Below, in pieces: positions 1-11,036 of a stretch of DNA of 64,000 nucleotides. A program made the position numbers and the translations under genes. The stretch's first letter is position 1. The number at the start of each line of letters is the position of its first letter. The notes under the pieces are model-generated. The model made no database searches. It was not told the DNA's origin and worked only from the letters and a program-made list of their open reading frames with translations. The stretch comes from Brasenia schreberi (lineage: Eukaryota > Streptophyta > Magnoliopsida > Nymphaeales > Cabombaceae): the NCBI GenBank assembly GCA_036023115.1, contig JAYKKT010000041.1, positions 6,064,501-6,128,500 of the forward strand, read 5' to 3'.

Positions 1-533
1 TTAACGGAGATCTGATGATGGTATTTCAGGTCACACTCCATTAGAAGGAGTTGCCATTTGCCCAATCTACCTGTGAGAATGGGTTTTTCGAATAAATGCT
101 TGATTGGATCAAGCTTGGACAATATCCAGATCTCATGATCTAAGAAATAGTATCAGAATTTCTAGCAGGCCCAAACTAGGGCTAAGCACGTCTTCTCCAT
201 GGCTTGATAATTCCTTTCATAAGCCAAGAGAGTTTTAGAAATATAATAGATGGTATACTCCTTATGGGTGTCATCCTCGTATTGAGCTAACAAAGCTCCC
301 AAGGCATTCGCATGCATAGAAATATAAAGCAGAAGAGGTTTTCCTTGCTTTGAAGAATTTAAAATAGGGTAATTAACTAAATATGCCTTTAGTCTTTCAA
401 ATGACTTTTGGCAGTCATCATCCCATGAAAATTTCGTGCCCTTTCTCAATAACTTGTTGAAGGGTTCGCATCTAGTCGCCATGTTTGAGATAAACCTGCA
501 AATGGATTGGAGTCGACCTTGGAGGCTACGAAT
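1..533 (-). pseudogene. RNase H (gypsy type) of element A
   Basis: Translation of the minus strand gives the RNase H that follows RT in Ty3/gypsy pol. It has the CEPFNKLLRKG start, then a PLLLYISMHANALGALLAQ core, the KTLLAYERNYQAMEKTCLAL helix and the FEKPILTGRLGKWQLLL segment. The residue that should be the first catalytic Asp, in the strand before the GALLAQ helix, is not Asp (SMHANAL). This matches the known decay of the first RNase H in Tat elements that have a second one. A stop lies between the LVWAC segment and the continuing DHEIWI segment near 160. Confidence 0.85.
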
Positions 534-1440
534 CTACGTGAGATTAGAGGGTGGAGCCATGTCTATGATGGCTCTACACTTAGAGGGGTCGACTTCTATG
601 CCCCTTTTGCTCACCATAAAGCCTAAGAGCTTTCCGGACTCTACTCCGAACACACATTTCTGAGGGTTTAGCTTTACCTGGTAAAGTCTAAGCCTTTCAA
701 AAATCTTTTGTAAGCATTCGATATGAGTGCATCGAGTTTTGGATTTGACAAAGTGATCATCCACATATACCTCTACGAGCTCATGAATCTGATCATAGAA
801 GATTGTGGTCATAGCTCTTTGGTATGTAGTACCGACATTTTTCAAACCAAAGGGCATGACTGTATTGCAATACGTGCCCCATGGGGTTGTGAAAGCGGTC
901 TTACCCTGATCTCGTGGGCTTAGTTTGATTTGATTATACCCTAAATAGCCATCCATAAACGAAAACATCTCATGATTTGCAGTACTATCGACTATCAAAT
1001 CTATGTTTGGTAAAGGATAATTATCCTTTGGAGTGGCTTTATTCAGGTTTCTAAAATCGATGCATATTCGAATCTTCCCATTGGTTTTTCGAACAACAAC
1101 AATATTGGATAACCAATCAGAATACGCAATGGGTTTTATAAATCCAGCTTTTAACAGATCTTCTAAACCCTCTTTGACTTGAGCGTGTACATTCGGATGT
1201 ATTTTCCTAAGCTTTTGCTTTATGGGTTTCACATCCGCATCTAAGGGAAGACGATGTTCGACAATACTGGAGTCTATGCCCGGCATGTCTTCATACATCC
1301 ATGCAAACACATCTAAGTAGGATTTTAGAAATGCAATGAATGATGATCTTTCATGCTCATGCAAACATGCGCCTACCTTAATGAGTTTGGGCTTTGAATC
1401 ACTCCCTAGGTTTATCTCTATGAAATCTCCTCCTACTGAA
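534..1440 (-). pseudogene. Reverse transcriptase of element A
   Basis: A 276-residue open stretch (534-1364) carries nearly the whole RT. It shows LKAGFIKPIAYSDWLSN, then ICIDFRNLNKATPKDNYPLP, FMDGYLGYNQIKLSPRD, FTTPWGTYCNTVMPFGLKN, the catalytic YVDD (about 756-767) and the NPQKCVFGV thumb segment. The three metal-binding Asp positions look intact. Upstream the frame continues through HEHERSSFIAFLKSYLDVFAW, which in relatives follows an acidic spacer. The domain could fold, but the surrounding polyprotein is interrupted. It is the best-preserved RT in the window and a good reference for the mutated RT at 52.5-53.3 kb. Confidence 0.93.
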
Positions 1441-1448
1441 TTTGAAGG

Positions 1449-1895
1449 CTATACAAAATCAAGAATTTTATGAAATTCTGGGAGCTCAGAAGTGGGATCT
1501 TCCTGAAGGGGATCCACTTCTGGGCTTCGATCATTCTCGAGGTTTATAGATCCTAGGGAATTTGATGCATGGATTTTTAAAAGACCTGGTTTCACATTTG
1601 GCATTTCTATCAACTTCAAAATTTTTGGTCTGGTTATGCAGACAACGTTTCTTTCGAAATCTTTTTCTTTTTCCAAATCCATACCAAGAGCAGCTATGTA
1701 CAAAATCTTTTTGGAATTTTGTAAATTTTTTATTTTTTTGTTCTTTTGTAAAATGAGTACTTTGAGAACTATACAAACTACTCTTTTTTCGAGTTTTTCT
1801 TTTTCCAATGTTTTTGGCTTTTGTAATTTTTTCATTTTTTGGATTTTGAGTTTTTCAAATGTTTTTGTATTTTTGATAAAGGGATCTTCCATCAT
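1449..1895 (-). pseudogene. Lys-rich low-complexity linker between protease and RT, element A
   Basis: An open frame of about 148 residues begins MMEDPFIKNTKTFEKLKIQKM and is built from degenerate Lys/Leu/Phe-rich units (KKLQKPKTLEKEKLEK and similar), ending in an acidic stretch that leads into RT. The same spacer appears at 6850-7386 as a clear 72 bp tandem repeat and at 52010-52250 in element B. It has no recognisable fold and looks like a repeat-grown hinge in the polyprotein. Function is unknown. Confidence 0.6.
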
Positions 1896-1897
1896 AC

Positions 1898-2255
1898 CTA
1901 CAAAGGGAAAATACTACAGGTTAGACTCTGAACAAGAGGTCTAAATCGTAGGTCTCTTCTAGGATAGGCTCCAGGGCACCCTTGACCCAAGTGGTCACAA
2001 GGGGTGGTTCTGGGAGTATAGTCGATCCCATATCGGCTTGGATTGGCCCTAGGTAGTATGGGGAGACCCTGATTTTGTGCCCCTAGACTCTTATATGGAA
2101 AATAGCCCATATTTAATAGCATGTTCCACGATTTTTTGTTTTTAGAGAAATTTTGATATAAATCATGGCCCTGGAGCTTGTTGTTGTCTATGTTATGCAC
2201 ATAGGGCTTTTTGTCCAGGGGTTTTGGAAATAGGGGATTCTTGGGTTTTCCTGAA
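1898..2255 (-). pseudogene. G-patch-like segment of pol, element A
   Basis: The minus strand encodes HNIDNNKLQGHDLYQNFSKN, then WNMLLNMGYFPYKSLGAQNQG, then a Pro-rich tail. The Met-Gly-aromatic core, spaced before a Leu-Gly pair and a final Gly, resembles a degenerate G-patch. The equivalent segment in the copy at 7.4-7.8 kb keeps MGYTPYQGLG, closer to the consensus. It sits directly after protease, where betaretroviruses also carry a G-patch. The family match is inferred from spacing of Gly and aromatic residues only. A frame change separates it from the protease frame. Confidence 0.55.
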
Positions 2256-2259
2256 ATGG

Positions 2260-4300
2260 TCAGAACTTTGAGGGGGCCAGCCTTGGGTGGCCCTTCACAT
2301 ATACGACCTTCCTAGGGTTTTTCAATGTGAGCCTTGGTGGCTCGAGTAGGGTCAGCCCTAGTTTTACCTCGTGGATCTGAGAACTCGACAAGCAAGGACA
2401 ATTTATGACCCCTTGAAGCTGAGGATGATTCTCACCTAGGATCACTATGACTTGGTCCCTGAAAGGGATTTTGACACACCTATGGAAGGTGGATGGCACA
2501 GCACACAGGCTGTGTATCCAAGGCCTTCCCAACAACAGGTTATAGTGGGGGTAGATGTCCAGGACATGGAACACCCCCGTGTGTGCTATCCCTCCCGTTT
2601 CCATGGAGAGTTCGATAGATCCTAGTGGTCTAGACGCATTCCCATCGTATCCAGTGATGACAATGGGACTTATTTTTACGGATGTCAAGGTGACTCCGAT
2701 TTCGTTCGCCACATGAAGTGGAAGGATGTTGAGCCCTCCTCCCTCATCGACTAGGCACCTATCCAGAGAGTGGTTATTCAGAACCACCTTGATATATAGG
2801 GCCTGGTTATGGGACTCGTAGGGTCTTTCCACATCGTCTTTCAAGAATACGATGGGCATCCTAGCTCCTATGGAGGCCACTTGATTGGACAAGGATTCTA
2901 GGGTAATGTTCGAACTAACCTTTGCTCTTTCTAGAATTTTCTCTAACATGAGTCTATGCCTAGGCGAAGTTTGTATTAGCTCTAGGATGGACATGTTGAT
3001 AGGAATCTTTGAAAGATGGTTTTCGAAATCATATACCTTTAACACGACATTTCCTTTGTCCGCTTTCGGCGGAACTCTAGGAATACATGCTTTTGAGGGG
3101 CCAGGCACACTGACCACCTTTTTAGCACTTTGTAGATGTGGGGGTTGGTAGATCCTCTCGGATCTTGTCACTTCTCCCACAATCAACCTAGGGTTCGTAC
3201 CTAACATGGCTCTAATCAAAAGATTTGGAGCACCTTGAATTTTTAAAACTGGTTTAACCGGGGACCGAACTCTTGGTGGTCCCCGGATGACTACTTGGGC
3301 GGGTTTTTTGTAAAGTATGAGAGCAGATGCACAAGTAGACAAACCAGACTCACATGCATGTGCTAGACTCTTCGAAATCATGAGAGCACATACCTCTTTT
3401 CCCTTCCCACTGGTACTTGCGTACTTGGGGAAGGGTTCTTTGAAGATAGCTTGGGCAGGCTCAGGTTCCTCAGCGACTTGGAGCCGGCCTTCTACTATCA
3501 AGTTCTCAATTTTATTTAGGAGGGAGAAACACTGCTTTGTATCATGGCCTTTGAGCCGATGATACTTGCAGAATCTGTTTAAAAATCCCCCCTTTGAAGT
3601 GACTCCCTCGGGAATCTCGGGGAGTTCAATCATACCCTGGGCGAGTAAGAGGTCTAGAACCTCCGATACAGGTTGCCCCAGTGGAGTGTATTCCCGTCTT
3701 TCAAAAGGTTTTTGAAAACTTTTCTCCCTTTTATTTTCTATTTTTTCAAAACTTTTTGAAGCACTTGCCGGGCTTGGATCCACCCGGACATTGGCGATTT
3801 TGTGGGGCTTTGCCCCTTTGTCCATGATGGGTAGCTCATAAGTGTTGGGCTTCTCCAAGCGAGTTTTTGAAACCATGCTTCCTTTCCATAAGTTATCATA
3901 AATCCCTTTTTTCAAATTTGTTTCGAAAAGGAATGCTTTTTTTATCAACTTATGGAAAGTTGAGATTTCGTGAAGCAAGAGAAGGGTTTTCAACTCGTTT
4001 TTAAAATTATCCAGGATGGGCATGACTGCGCATCCTTCGGATATTGGCTCTCTCACTTGACCTAGGAGAGACCTCCAACGAATGATAAACGTATGTACGT
4101 CTTCGTTCACACCTTGTTTTGTATCCCTCAAGGTGTTTAAAGTTGGCGTGACTTCTACGTTATGTGAGAATCTCTGCATAAAGCAGTTCACTAACTCTTC
4201 AAAAGTTGCGAATTGGCTAAGGTCCTAGGAAGCCAGCCATTTGGCAGCTGTGCCTTTAAGGGACAAAGGGAACCAATACACCCATTTCATCGAGTCCTTC
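2260..4300 (-). pseudogene. Gag capsid, nucleocapsid knuckle and protease of element A
   Basis: One long frame (643 residues, 2260-4191) holds the gag core (FMQRFSHNVEVTPTLNTLRD, then FIIRWRSLLGQVREPISEG), a basic region, a knuckle CKYHRLKGHDTKQC (C-x2-H-x4-H-x4-C), a hinge and an aspartic-protease-like domain. The protease active-site region reads LVDEGGGLNILPLHVANEIG near 2740, followed by the IVITGYDG and NLLLGRPWIHSL strands. Asp is kept but the usual second residue is Glu. The frame is preceded by an in-frame TAG near 4226, where relatives have a Tyr codon. The length without stops is striking for an otherwise dead copy. Confidence 0.88.
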
Positions 4301-4314
4301 TTTTTCTTATGGGC

Positions 4315-4776
4315 TCAACGAGAGAAAAGTTGCAAGTGAGACCTAGGGTCTCCCATACCATCATACCGATAGAAGTTCGGTATTTCATCATCACTGTCTG
4401 TTTTATAGTCCACAGGCAAGAAATCAGACAGGGCATAACTCCTTTTCTCTTTATTTTGCCCTCTCAACAGCTGTTGTAGGGCTTTACGGTCCTTGTGTGT
4501 GAAGGACTCTTGGTATTGGTTGCCTTCCATTGCGGAAGTCTCTTTATTTTTGTGAGGTTTTTCAAACTTTTTCTTGGCCTTTGGTTTGCCATTTGACGAA
4601 CATGAGTCACCTGCTTCAGCCTCTTGGCTAAGAGCAGCCATCTTGGCCTCGAAATCCCTTCTCAAGACCTCAATCTCTTCTAGTTTGTTTCATTTTTTCG
4701 AAAACCTCCTAGAGTGAGAACTTGATGCACATGAGCCATGGCTAGACACTTCTTGGGAGCCTGGACTCGATATGCT
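4315..4776 (-). pseudogene. Gag N-terminal region of element A
   Basis: The Ser-rich gag start (SHGSCASSSHSRRFSKK) leads into a charged coiled-coil-like stretch (EEIEVLRRDFEAKMAALSQEAEAG) and the block ETSAMEGNQYQESFTHKDRK, then LSDFLPVDYKTDSDDEIPNF and HLQLFSR. It ends at a TGA near 4315 where plus-strand relatives read Arg, consistent with CGA to TGA decay. Homologous segments start at 14399, 45384 and 49160. No Met is visible at the expected start in this copy. Confidence 0.8.
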
Positions 4777-4885
4777 TCAAATGCTTTCAAAAATCCTAAG
4801 TATGAAATGCAACAAAGTTAAAACACTTTCTTTGAAAAAAATTTCATGAGGTTTTTCTACATGAACTGACTTTGCACAAGGCCCA

Positions 4886-4908
4886 GGTCCCATCGGGCGT
4901 GCCAATTC
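4886..4908 (-). other. Primer-binding-site region of element A
   Basis: On the minus strand the LTR end GTGTCTACA is followed by GAATTGGCACGCCCGATGGG. The same TTGGCACGCCC-type sequence follows the LTR end at 14278, 45258 and 49030, so it is the conserved minus-strand primer site of this family. I could not match it with certainty to one tRNA. Confidence 0.75.
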
Positions 4909-6209
4909 TGTAGACACGGAAAATTCTCACTTCCGGTTCTTAGGCCTGAAGTGAACCTTTTCGTGTGTCTAAGTCATTTTTATGAAAAGGGCGTGCCAGC
5001 TAGCTTACTCAAGCTAGTGAAGTAAGTTTTAAAAATCTGACTCTTTTGGGGCGACTGTGAGCAAGTGAGCTCTTTTCGTCGCAGACCTTCTTGTACCGAT
5101 GCACAAGGGTCAGTCTGTACGCTTGGCAAAGTCATTTTTAAACAAGTAACCTCTTTGAAAATACATGAAGTGTTTGGGATTTGTTTGTATGGTTGCAAGT
5201 TTTATTTCACATGGGATTTGCACATGCCTTTGTCTTTCAATGTTTATGCTATTTAAGCCAACTAGGTGTGTGTGCAAGTGACCTAAGTTGGGCAATTTTT
5301 GCACGGGAGTATGGGGTTTGCTTTGATGCAATATGCGTCTTAACTCGTGGTATGGCGAATATGCAATGCAAACTCACACAACTCCAAGGGAAAACCCGAA
5401 ATTGAAAGACAATGCTTAAGGGAAATTGCGTAATGTAAATTGCAAAAGGGAAATTGCAAAAGGGAAATATGGCTATATCTTAAGAGCAGAAAGGCTCAAT
5501 TGTGTAAGTGTGTGTCATGTATATATGGAAAGACTACTCACACAGCTAAACCTTAAAACCCAAATCTTAAAGACATAGTGGAAGGGAAATACAACTATAT
5601 ATATATGGGCCCGAAGGTCGCCAACGTGTGTGTGGGTGTTGTGTATATATGTAAAGACAACTCACATGACTTGTAATTTAAAACCCAAATAGAATTACAA
5701 TATGGCCCGTATTAGGGTCTTGGGAGTAAGTGCGAAAGCTCAATGTGTGTGAATGTGGAATTGAAAGACCACGCGCACAACTTGAATGAAACACCCAAAT
5801 TAAATTACAATATGGCCCGGGTCTTGGGAGTAAGAGCGAAAGCTCAATGTGTGTGAGTGTGGAATTGAAAGACAACACCCACGACTTAAATGAAAACCCA
5901 CGTAGCTGAATATATATAAATAGAACTATATCTTAGGGGCTGTCAAGGCTCGTGTGTGTGCAAAAAGTGTGCAACTAAGAGCGGAAAGGCTCAAGTGCAC
6001 GTGTGTGCTTGTGTGTCAAACCAAGTTATTACAATCGGGGGGAGACAACGCTCCATTATTATTATCTCATATCAAAATTTAATTAAATGTAAGCAAGTTC
6101 ATATAATAGACCAAGTTAAGACACTTAAATGTAGCTGGTCCATGTTCAACTTGCTTGGATTTGTCCTCGTGAGTCGCCTTGGGCAGCCAAGAGGAGCTCC
6201 TTAGGTATT
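4909..6209 (-). repeat. 5' LTR of element A, truncated (3' part kept)
   Basis: The LTR ends at 4909 (TGTAGACAC on the plus strand, its reverse complement being the LTR 3' end). It contains the conserved GCGTGCCAGCTAGCTTACTC segment (4991-5010) and ~110 bp subrepeats with AAGAGCGAAAGCTCAATGTG (about 5730-5860). It also contains the TCGGGGGGAGACAACGCTCC block at 6036. Near 6209 it switches abruptly into reverse-transcriptase sequence of another copy, so the promoter half is missing. Confidence 0.82.
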
Positions 6210-6665
6210 TTGGTGCCAACTTGATTTGATTATAACCCGAATAGCCATCCATAAAAGAAAACATTTCATGATTTGTAGTGCTATCCACTATCAAATCAAT
6301 GTTTGAAAGAGGAAAATTATCTTTTGGAGTGGCTTTGTTCAAATTTCTAAAATCAATGCAAATTTGAATTTTCTCATTGGATTTTCGAACAACTATATTT
6401 GAAAGACATTTTGAATAAGCAATGGGCTTTATAAATCTGGCTTTTAAAAGATCTTCTAAACCCTCTTGCACTTGGGAGTGGACATCGGGATGGATTTTCC
6501 TAAGTTTTTACTTTATGGGTTTAGCATTGGGTTCTAGGGGTAGATAGTACTCCACGATTTTTGGGTCTAGACCCGACATGTCTTCGTAGGTCCATGCAAA
6601 TACATCAATATAAGATTTCAAGAATACAATGAATGATGCTTTTTCATACTCATGCAAACATGCAC
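6210..6665 (-). pseudogene. Reverse transcriptase N-terminal fragment, element A2
   Basis: Shows LLKARFIKPIAYSKCLSN, then ICIDFRNLNKATPKDNFPLS and FMDGYSGYNQIKLAP, the finger and first palm segments of gypsy RT. Sequence stops at 6210, before the PFGL and YVDD motifs, at a junction with LTR sequence. It is missing one residue in the IVVVRK strand compared with the copy at 534-1364. Confidence 0.85.
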
Positions 6666-7067
6666 CTATCTTGACATGCTTTGGATTAGATTCACTCCCT
6701 AGGTTGATTTCTACAAAATCCCCTCCTATGGAATTTAAAGGTTTCTCTCAGTCAAGGATTCTATGAAATTCGAGAAGCTCGGAGGCTTGATCTTCCTCAT
6801 GAATGAGGGAATCTTCCTCCTTGCTTTGATAATTCTCAAGCACTTTAGTTTCTAGGGAAGTGCTAGGCAAAACAATTGGTTCATGGATGCACAATTTTGG
6901 TTTAGGGATATGTACACATTTTGAAGAACTCGAAAATGGGCTTTGTGCAAGTCCAATATTTTTGAAAATTTGGAATTTTCAAATTTTTCAGTTTTTTTTG
7001 TCTTTTTCAAAATGAGAACTAGAAGGATGAATATACAAGACTTTGTTTTTGGGATTTTCAAATTTTT

Positions 7068-7300
7068 CAATTTTTTTGGCTTTTTGCAAACAAAGAGGAG
7101 GAACATAAACCACATTCTTTTTGAAATTTTCAAAGTTTTTAATTTTTTTGGCTTTTTGCAAACAAAGAGGAGGAACATAAACCACATTCTTTTTAAAATT
7201 TTCAAAGTTCTTAATTTTTTTGGCTTTTTGTGAATAAAGGGAAGGGGAAGGAACATAAACTACATTCTTTTTGACATTTTCAGATTTTTCAAATGTTTTT
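7068..7300. repeat. 72 bp coding minisatellite in the pol linker
   Basis: The unit begins GGCTTTTTGCAAACAAAGAGG on the plus strand at 7078, 7150 and 7222 (the last unit diverged), a period of exactly 72 bp (24 codons). The minus-strand frame reads the unit as Lys-Pro-Lys-Lys-Leu followed by FLLFVCKKPKK. Because the period is a multiple of three, the frame stays open through the repeats. Confidence 0.9.
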
Positions 7301-8040
7301 GGGTTTTGAGGATTTTCTAAATTTTTTTGGATTTTGCAAATATATAATTTTTTGGGGTTTTTAGATAGGGAGGGATCTTCCATCAAACGTACAAAGAAAA
7401 CACCATGAATTAGGCTCTAAACAAGAGGTCTAAGTCATAGGTTTCAGTTTTAAGAGGTTCTAGGGTACCCTTGACCCAAGTGGTCTTAGGTGGTGGCTCA
7501 GGAGGTATGGATGGGGTATAGCCCACTCCATATCGACTTGCATTAGGACTAGGTAGGATTGGTTCTAGACAACATTGATGATGGATTCCTAGGCCTTGAT
7601 AGGGTGTGTATCCCATGTTTAACATCATGTTCCAAGGCTTCTTGAGTTTTGAAAAAATTTTATAAAGTGGATGGCCTTGGAACTTGGTGTTGTCCATATC
7701 ATGCACATACACACGTCTAGGTGTGTCTAGGGGTTTAGGGATAAAGAGGGATTTAGGTTTTTCTAGGATAGAGATGACCTTAGAAGGATGGGCTTCACTC
7801 GGGCATGGCTTGGGCTGCCTTGGATGCACACGATTAACTTGGGTTTTCCTAAGGGATGCACGACTCCTAGGTGGGGGTCGACCAAGAAAGACTTGGCTAA
7901 TGGTGGGGAAAGGTTTCCCATGCTTGGTTCATGAAAGGGATGACTCGATATGCAAGAGAAATTCCGAATTCCCTTGAGTTGTGGGTGGTCCTCTCCTAGA
8001 ATTATCATTATTTGGATTTTGACACATTTATGGAATGTGG

Positions 8041-9738
8041 AGATTTGAGTGCTTTAGGGACAGGTAGGGGCTGGACGACTGGTTTATAGGAGATAAGGGA
8101 AGGTAGGTTAGGTACTAAGATGCTAAGATGTGGTGTTGGGAGTTGGAGTGGCTAGGGGTGGCAGGTGGTGCTGTTGGTGAAGGAGGCAGCAGGTGGATGG
8201 GAGTGCTCGGCTGGGAGTGAAGGTGGATGATGGTGGTGCTGGTGGCAGGTGCAGGTGAGCAGGTGTTGATGTTGGGGTAGCCGGGTGGTGGTGGAAGGAG
8301 TGGATGTGGATGAGTGTTGGCCGACCTTCAAGGGGAGTGGTGGAGTGCTGGTCCTATGGTGAAGAAAGGGGAGAGAGGGATGGCGAGAGATGGGATTGGC
8401 CTTATGGTGAAGAAGGGGACTGGCCGAATGGATGAATGGATGAAGATGAGAGAGGTGGGAGCTGGTCCAAGCCCTGGCCGAATGTGAAAATGGAGGAGAG
8501 AGGGAACCCGCATGAAGGAGGGGTTTTTATAGGGGATTGAGAGCTAGGTCGGTTGGTGGGTTGTGGGACAGATATTTCCAATTAGGTGGGCATGGGACAC
8601 GGTTTGGGGTAGGTCGGTTAGGGGGGGCTGGTTAGTGGTTTGGGATAGGTCGGTTAGGGGGGGCTGGTTAGTGGTTTGGGATAGGTCGGTTAGGCGGGCT
8701 GGGACATAGTGGTTAGGGACTTAGTTAGGTGCACTAAGGTTGGTTTAGGCTTAGTTGGTTAGGGTCTAGGTGGTTTAGCTAGGTGAGGTCGGCTAGGTGA
8801 GGTTGGGGCGGTTTTGGGTGAGAAGGGTTAGGTTTTGGTTAGGTTTTAGGGAAAATGGCTAGGTGAGGTGAGCTAGCTTAGGGCTAGGTTTAGGAACCAC
8901 CCCTTGGCACCAGTCCATTCCTTCAATTGCAGCCATGTCCAAGTTGGTGTAGCCCTAGGTCAAGTGTAGGTGTATACAAGCTTGAACCCACACTCTAGGT
9001 TAAACCCACATGGCTAACCCACTCTTGACCAAAAGTCAAGCCTACCAACTTTCTCACTCATACTTTATGGCCCCCCTTTCTCTCTCTACCCAAGCCTTCC
9101 AAGGCATTTCACGTGAAATGTTGTGGGCCCCTCACCCCCATTTATGAGTTGGTGAAGTGGGCCATGGATACAGATATTGGATTTAGATCTTGGGATCCAA
9201 ATCCAAATCCAAATACATGTTGGGTTTGGATCTGGATATATATGGTCCAGATCCGACCCAAATCTGATTTTTTTATTCCTTCATGGCATTTCGAGATGAA
9301 CGGTTTGTGCGGGGCCTGACTTCATTAGTACTCCGTCTTGCGTTGGGTCTTCACCAACATTATCGTCCGATCTTCTTCTCACCTTCAGGAGTTCATTTTG
9401 ACCATTTTTCTGATATTTGGGGCTTAGATGTTTGAGAATTTGGGGATGCTTTTGATACGAGAGTTGATGTGATGGGCTTGAAGTATGCTTCAGGTCCGGG
9501 CTCTCCTTTGCCTTTTCGGTCCTGCTTTTGTCAGGTCAGGAGGCTTTCGAGGTTTTAAAACAGCTTTTAAAGTCTAAAACTATATGTATAAAGTTTTTAA
9601 AACGTATATACAGGTTCAAAATATGTACATGGTTGTCTGGAAGGCTCCTGGGTTTCCAGACTCAAAATAGCCCTTTGGAGCTGCTTTTGTGAAACCAGGC
9701 ATATTTGAGAAAAATCGTGGGATTTCGGGATGTTTACA
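8041..9738 (-). repeat. LTR fragment, minus orientation (5' part)
   Basis: Ends at 9738 in TGTTTACA, the reverse complement of the LTR start TGTAAACA. It contains the AAATCC/GGATCT-rich block (9178-9275), CACGTGAAAT (9109-9118) and a long G-rich stretch with GGTTAGG and GGTCGGTTAGG repeats (8540-8880). A degraded TATA position lies near 9140. It joins protease sequence at about 8040. Confidence 0.75.
8560..8880. repeat. G-rich GGTCGGTTAGG minisatellite inside the LTR
   Basis: Repeated AGGTCGGTTAGGGGGGGCTGG units (8611-8700, about 47 bp apart) followed by shorter GGTTAGGT and GCTAGGTGAGG motifs. The same kind of block is found inverted as CCTAACCGACC at 9880-10000 and 46910-47030, and on the same strand at 59930-60020, so it belongs to the LTR. 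Confidence 0.75.
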
Positions 9739-11036
9739 GGGTTCAAACCTTGTATGAACCTAGTCTCAAACCAAAGTGCTGCACCAACTTGAAGAAGGGC
9801 TGCACAAAGGCGTGGAGACATGGGCTATGCATGGTGGACCAGTTCCAAGAGGTAGGTCTCTCAACCTCACCCTAACCTATCCTAAACCACCTAACCGACC
9901 CCCTAAACCTAACTCAAAACTAGCCTAGACCTAGCCCCTTTTACCTAAACCTACCCAAACTTTCCCCTAACCGACCTAAATCTAAACCCAACCAAGTGCA
10001 GCTGCACTCGGTTTGAACCCATTCCTACACTCCTCCTAGACACCAATTGGCTCCCTCACCTCCCGGTGCGCCTAGCGTCCCACTCCACTACCGCCCATTC
10101 CCTAGCGCCAGCACCCCTTTCCATACCTCCTGCCGCTCCCGCGCCCCGACCAACCCCTTTCGCCACACTACACTGCCACAGCCCCATCCCCCATCAGTGT
10201 CCCTACCATAACCCCACTATCGAACCACAACCTAGCGCTGCACTCCACTAACCTGCTCCCCATCACTCCCTGCCACCTTACCGCATCACCCCAACACACC
10301 ATCCCAGCACCTACCCTGTCCCATCTCCCAACCACCCTAGCATCACCCCAGTACCTGCCCCCTTTCCTAGTACCCTGCCATAGCTTGTCGTGCCACCCGC
10401 CTGCCGCAGCTTACCTCACAGCCCCTGCCACACCCTGCCATAACACCCAGCCAACCTTACCTGCTGCCTGCGCCCCTTTACCTAGCGCCAACCTAACACC
10501 CCAACCTTACCCTAGCCAGCTGCATCCTTTCTCCCTAGTGTCAATTAGGACCTGCCCCACTTAGGCCGTGACTTGCCTTAGCCAGCCCTACATCTTGGCC
10601 GAACCTAAGCCCCTCCTAAGCCAAACACCCAACTGCCCCCAAGCATACCCTAAACTCACGTCAAAACCCACCTAGGAGACCCATCTCTTGGCTGCCAAGG
10701 TGGACAAACCCAAGCACATTGAGAGGAAAAGCCGACCACTTGTAAGTGTTTAGATTTGGTTTTTACCTTACTCATTTCAGATTTAATTCAATTCGACACG
10801 AGGTTGTAATAATGGAGCATAGTCTCCCCCCGAAATGTAATATTCGTGCTTGATACACAAAGCACACACGTACACTTGAGTCATATTGCTCTTAGACATA
10901 CACAAGACACCCACGTGCACTTGAGTCTTTCCACTCTTAATTGCACACGATTACACACACATTGAGCCTTTCCGCTATTAAGCTCAAGTATATATTTCCC
11001 TTTGTATATTTACTTTAGTGAAAGCTATGTGAGTTG
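9739..11036 (+). repeat. LTR fragment, plus orientation (central part)
   Basis: Matches the element B 5' LTR at 46779-48095 nearly base for base: the GTTCAAACCTTGTATGAACC start, CCAAGAGGTAGGTCTCTCAACC, the C-rich CACCTAGCGCC block (about 10030-10560), the GGTTGTAATAATGGAGC block (10803) and the start of the subrepeats. Both ends are truncations, at the minus LTR start (9738) and at a new LTR start (11037). Confidence 0.85.

Larger units (their letters stand above)
1..4908 (-). mobile_element. Element A: Tat-lineage Ty3/gypsy retrotransposon, internal region (partial)
   Basis: Minus-strand internal region with, in transcription order, gag (about 4776-2900), protease (about 2740), a G-patch-like stretch, a Lys-rich linker, reverse transcriptase and the first RNase H. 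The left window edge cuts it before the second RNase H and integrase, which the related copies at 49-56 kb and 62-64 kb do show. The primer-binding site and 5' LTR lie to the right. The reading frame is broken by several stops and a frame change, so the copy is dead. Lineage assignment rests on the dual RNase H of its relatives, the His-containing knuckle and the long LTR. Confidence 0.93.
6210..8040 (-). mobile_element. Element A2: pol fragment (protease tail to RT), minus strand
   Basis: A truncated internal fragment of the same family, joined at both ends to LTR sequence. In transcription order it holds the end of protease (about 8040-7763), the G-patch-like part (about 7690-7540, MLNMGYTPYQGLG), the Lys-rich linker (7386-6850), the acidic spacer, and the RT start (about 6660-6210, ending in FMDGYSGYNQIKL). 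It lacks gag, the catalytic YVDD part of RT and everything beyond. A stop in the RT start (LRK to stop near 6509) marks it as dead. Confidence 0.88.

Noticed and set aside
5400..6060. Regular short repeats considered as a CRISPR-like array.
   Set aside because: Units are ~110 bp, imperfect, and shared by LTRs; the sequence is from a plant nuclear genome.
8560..8880. GGTTAGG-rich stretch (and inverted CCTAACC at 9880-10000, 46910-47030), possible interstitial telomere repeat.
   Set aside because: Units are irregular and not the plant TTTAGGG repeat; the block recurs at a fixed place in the LTRs.
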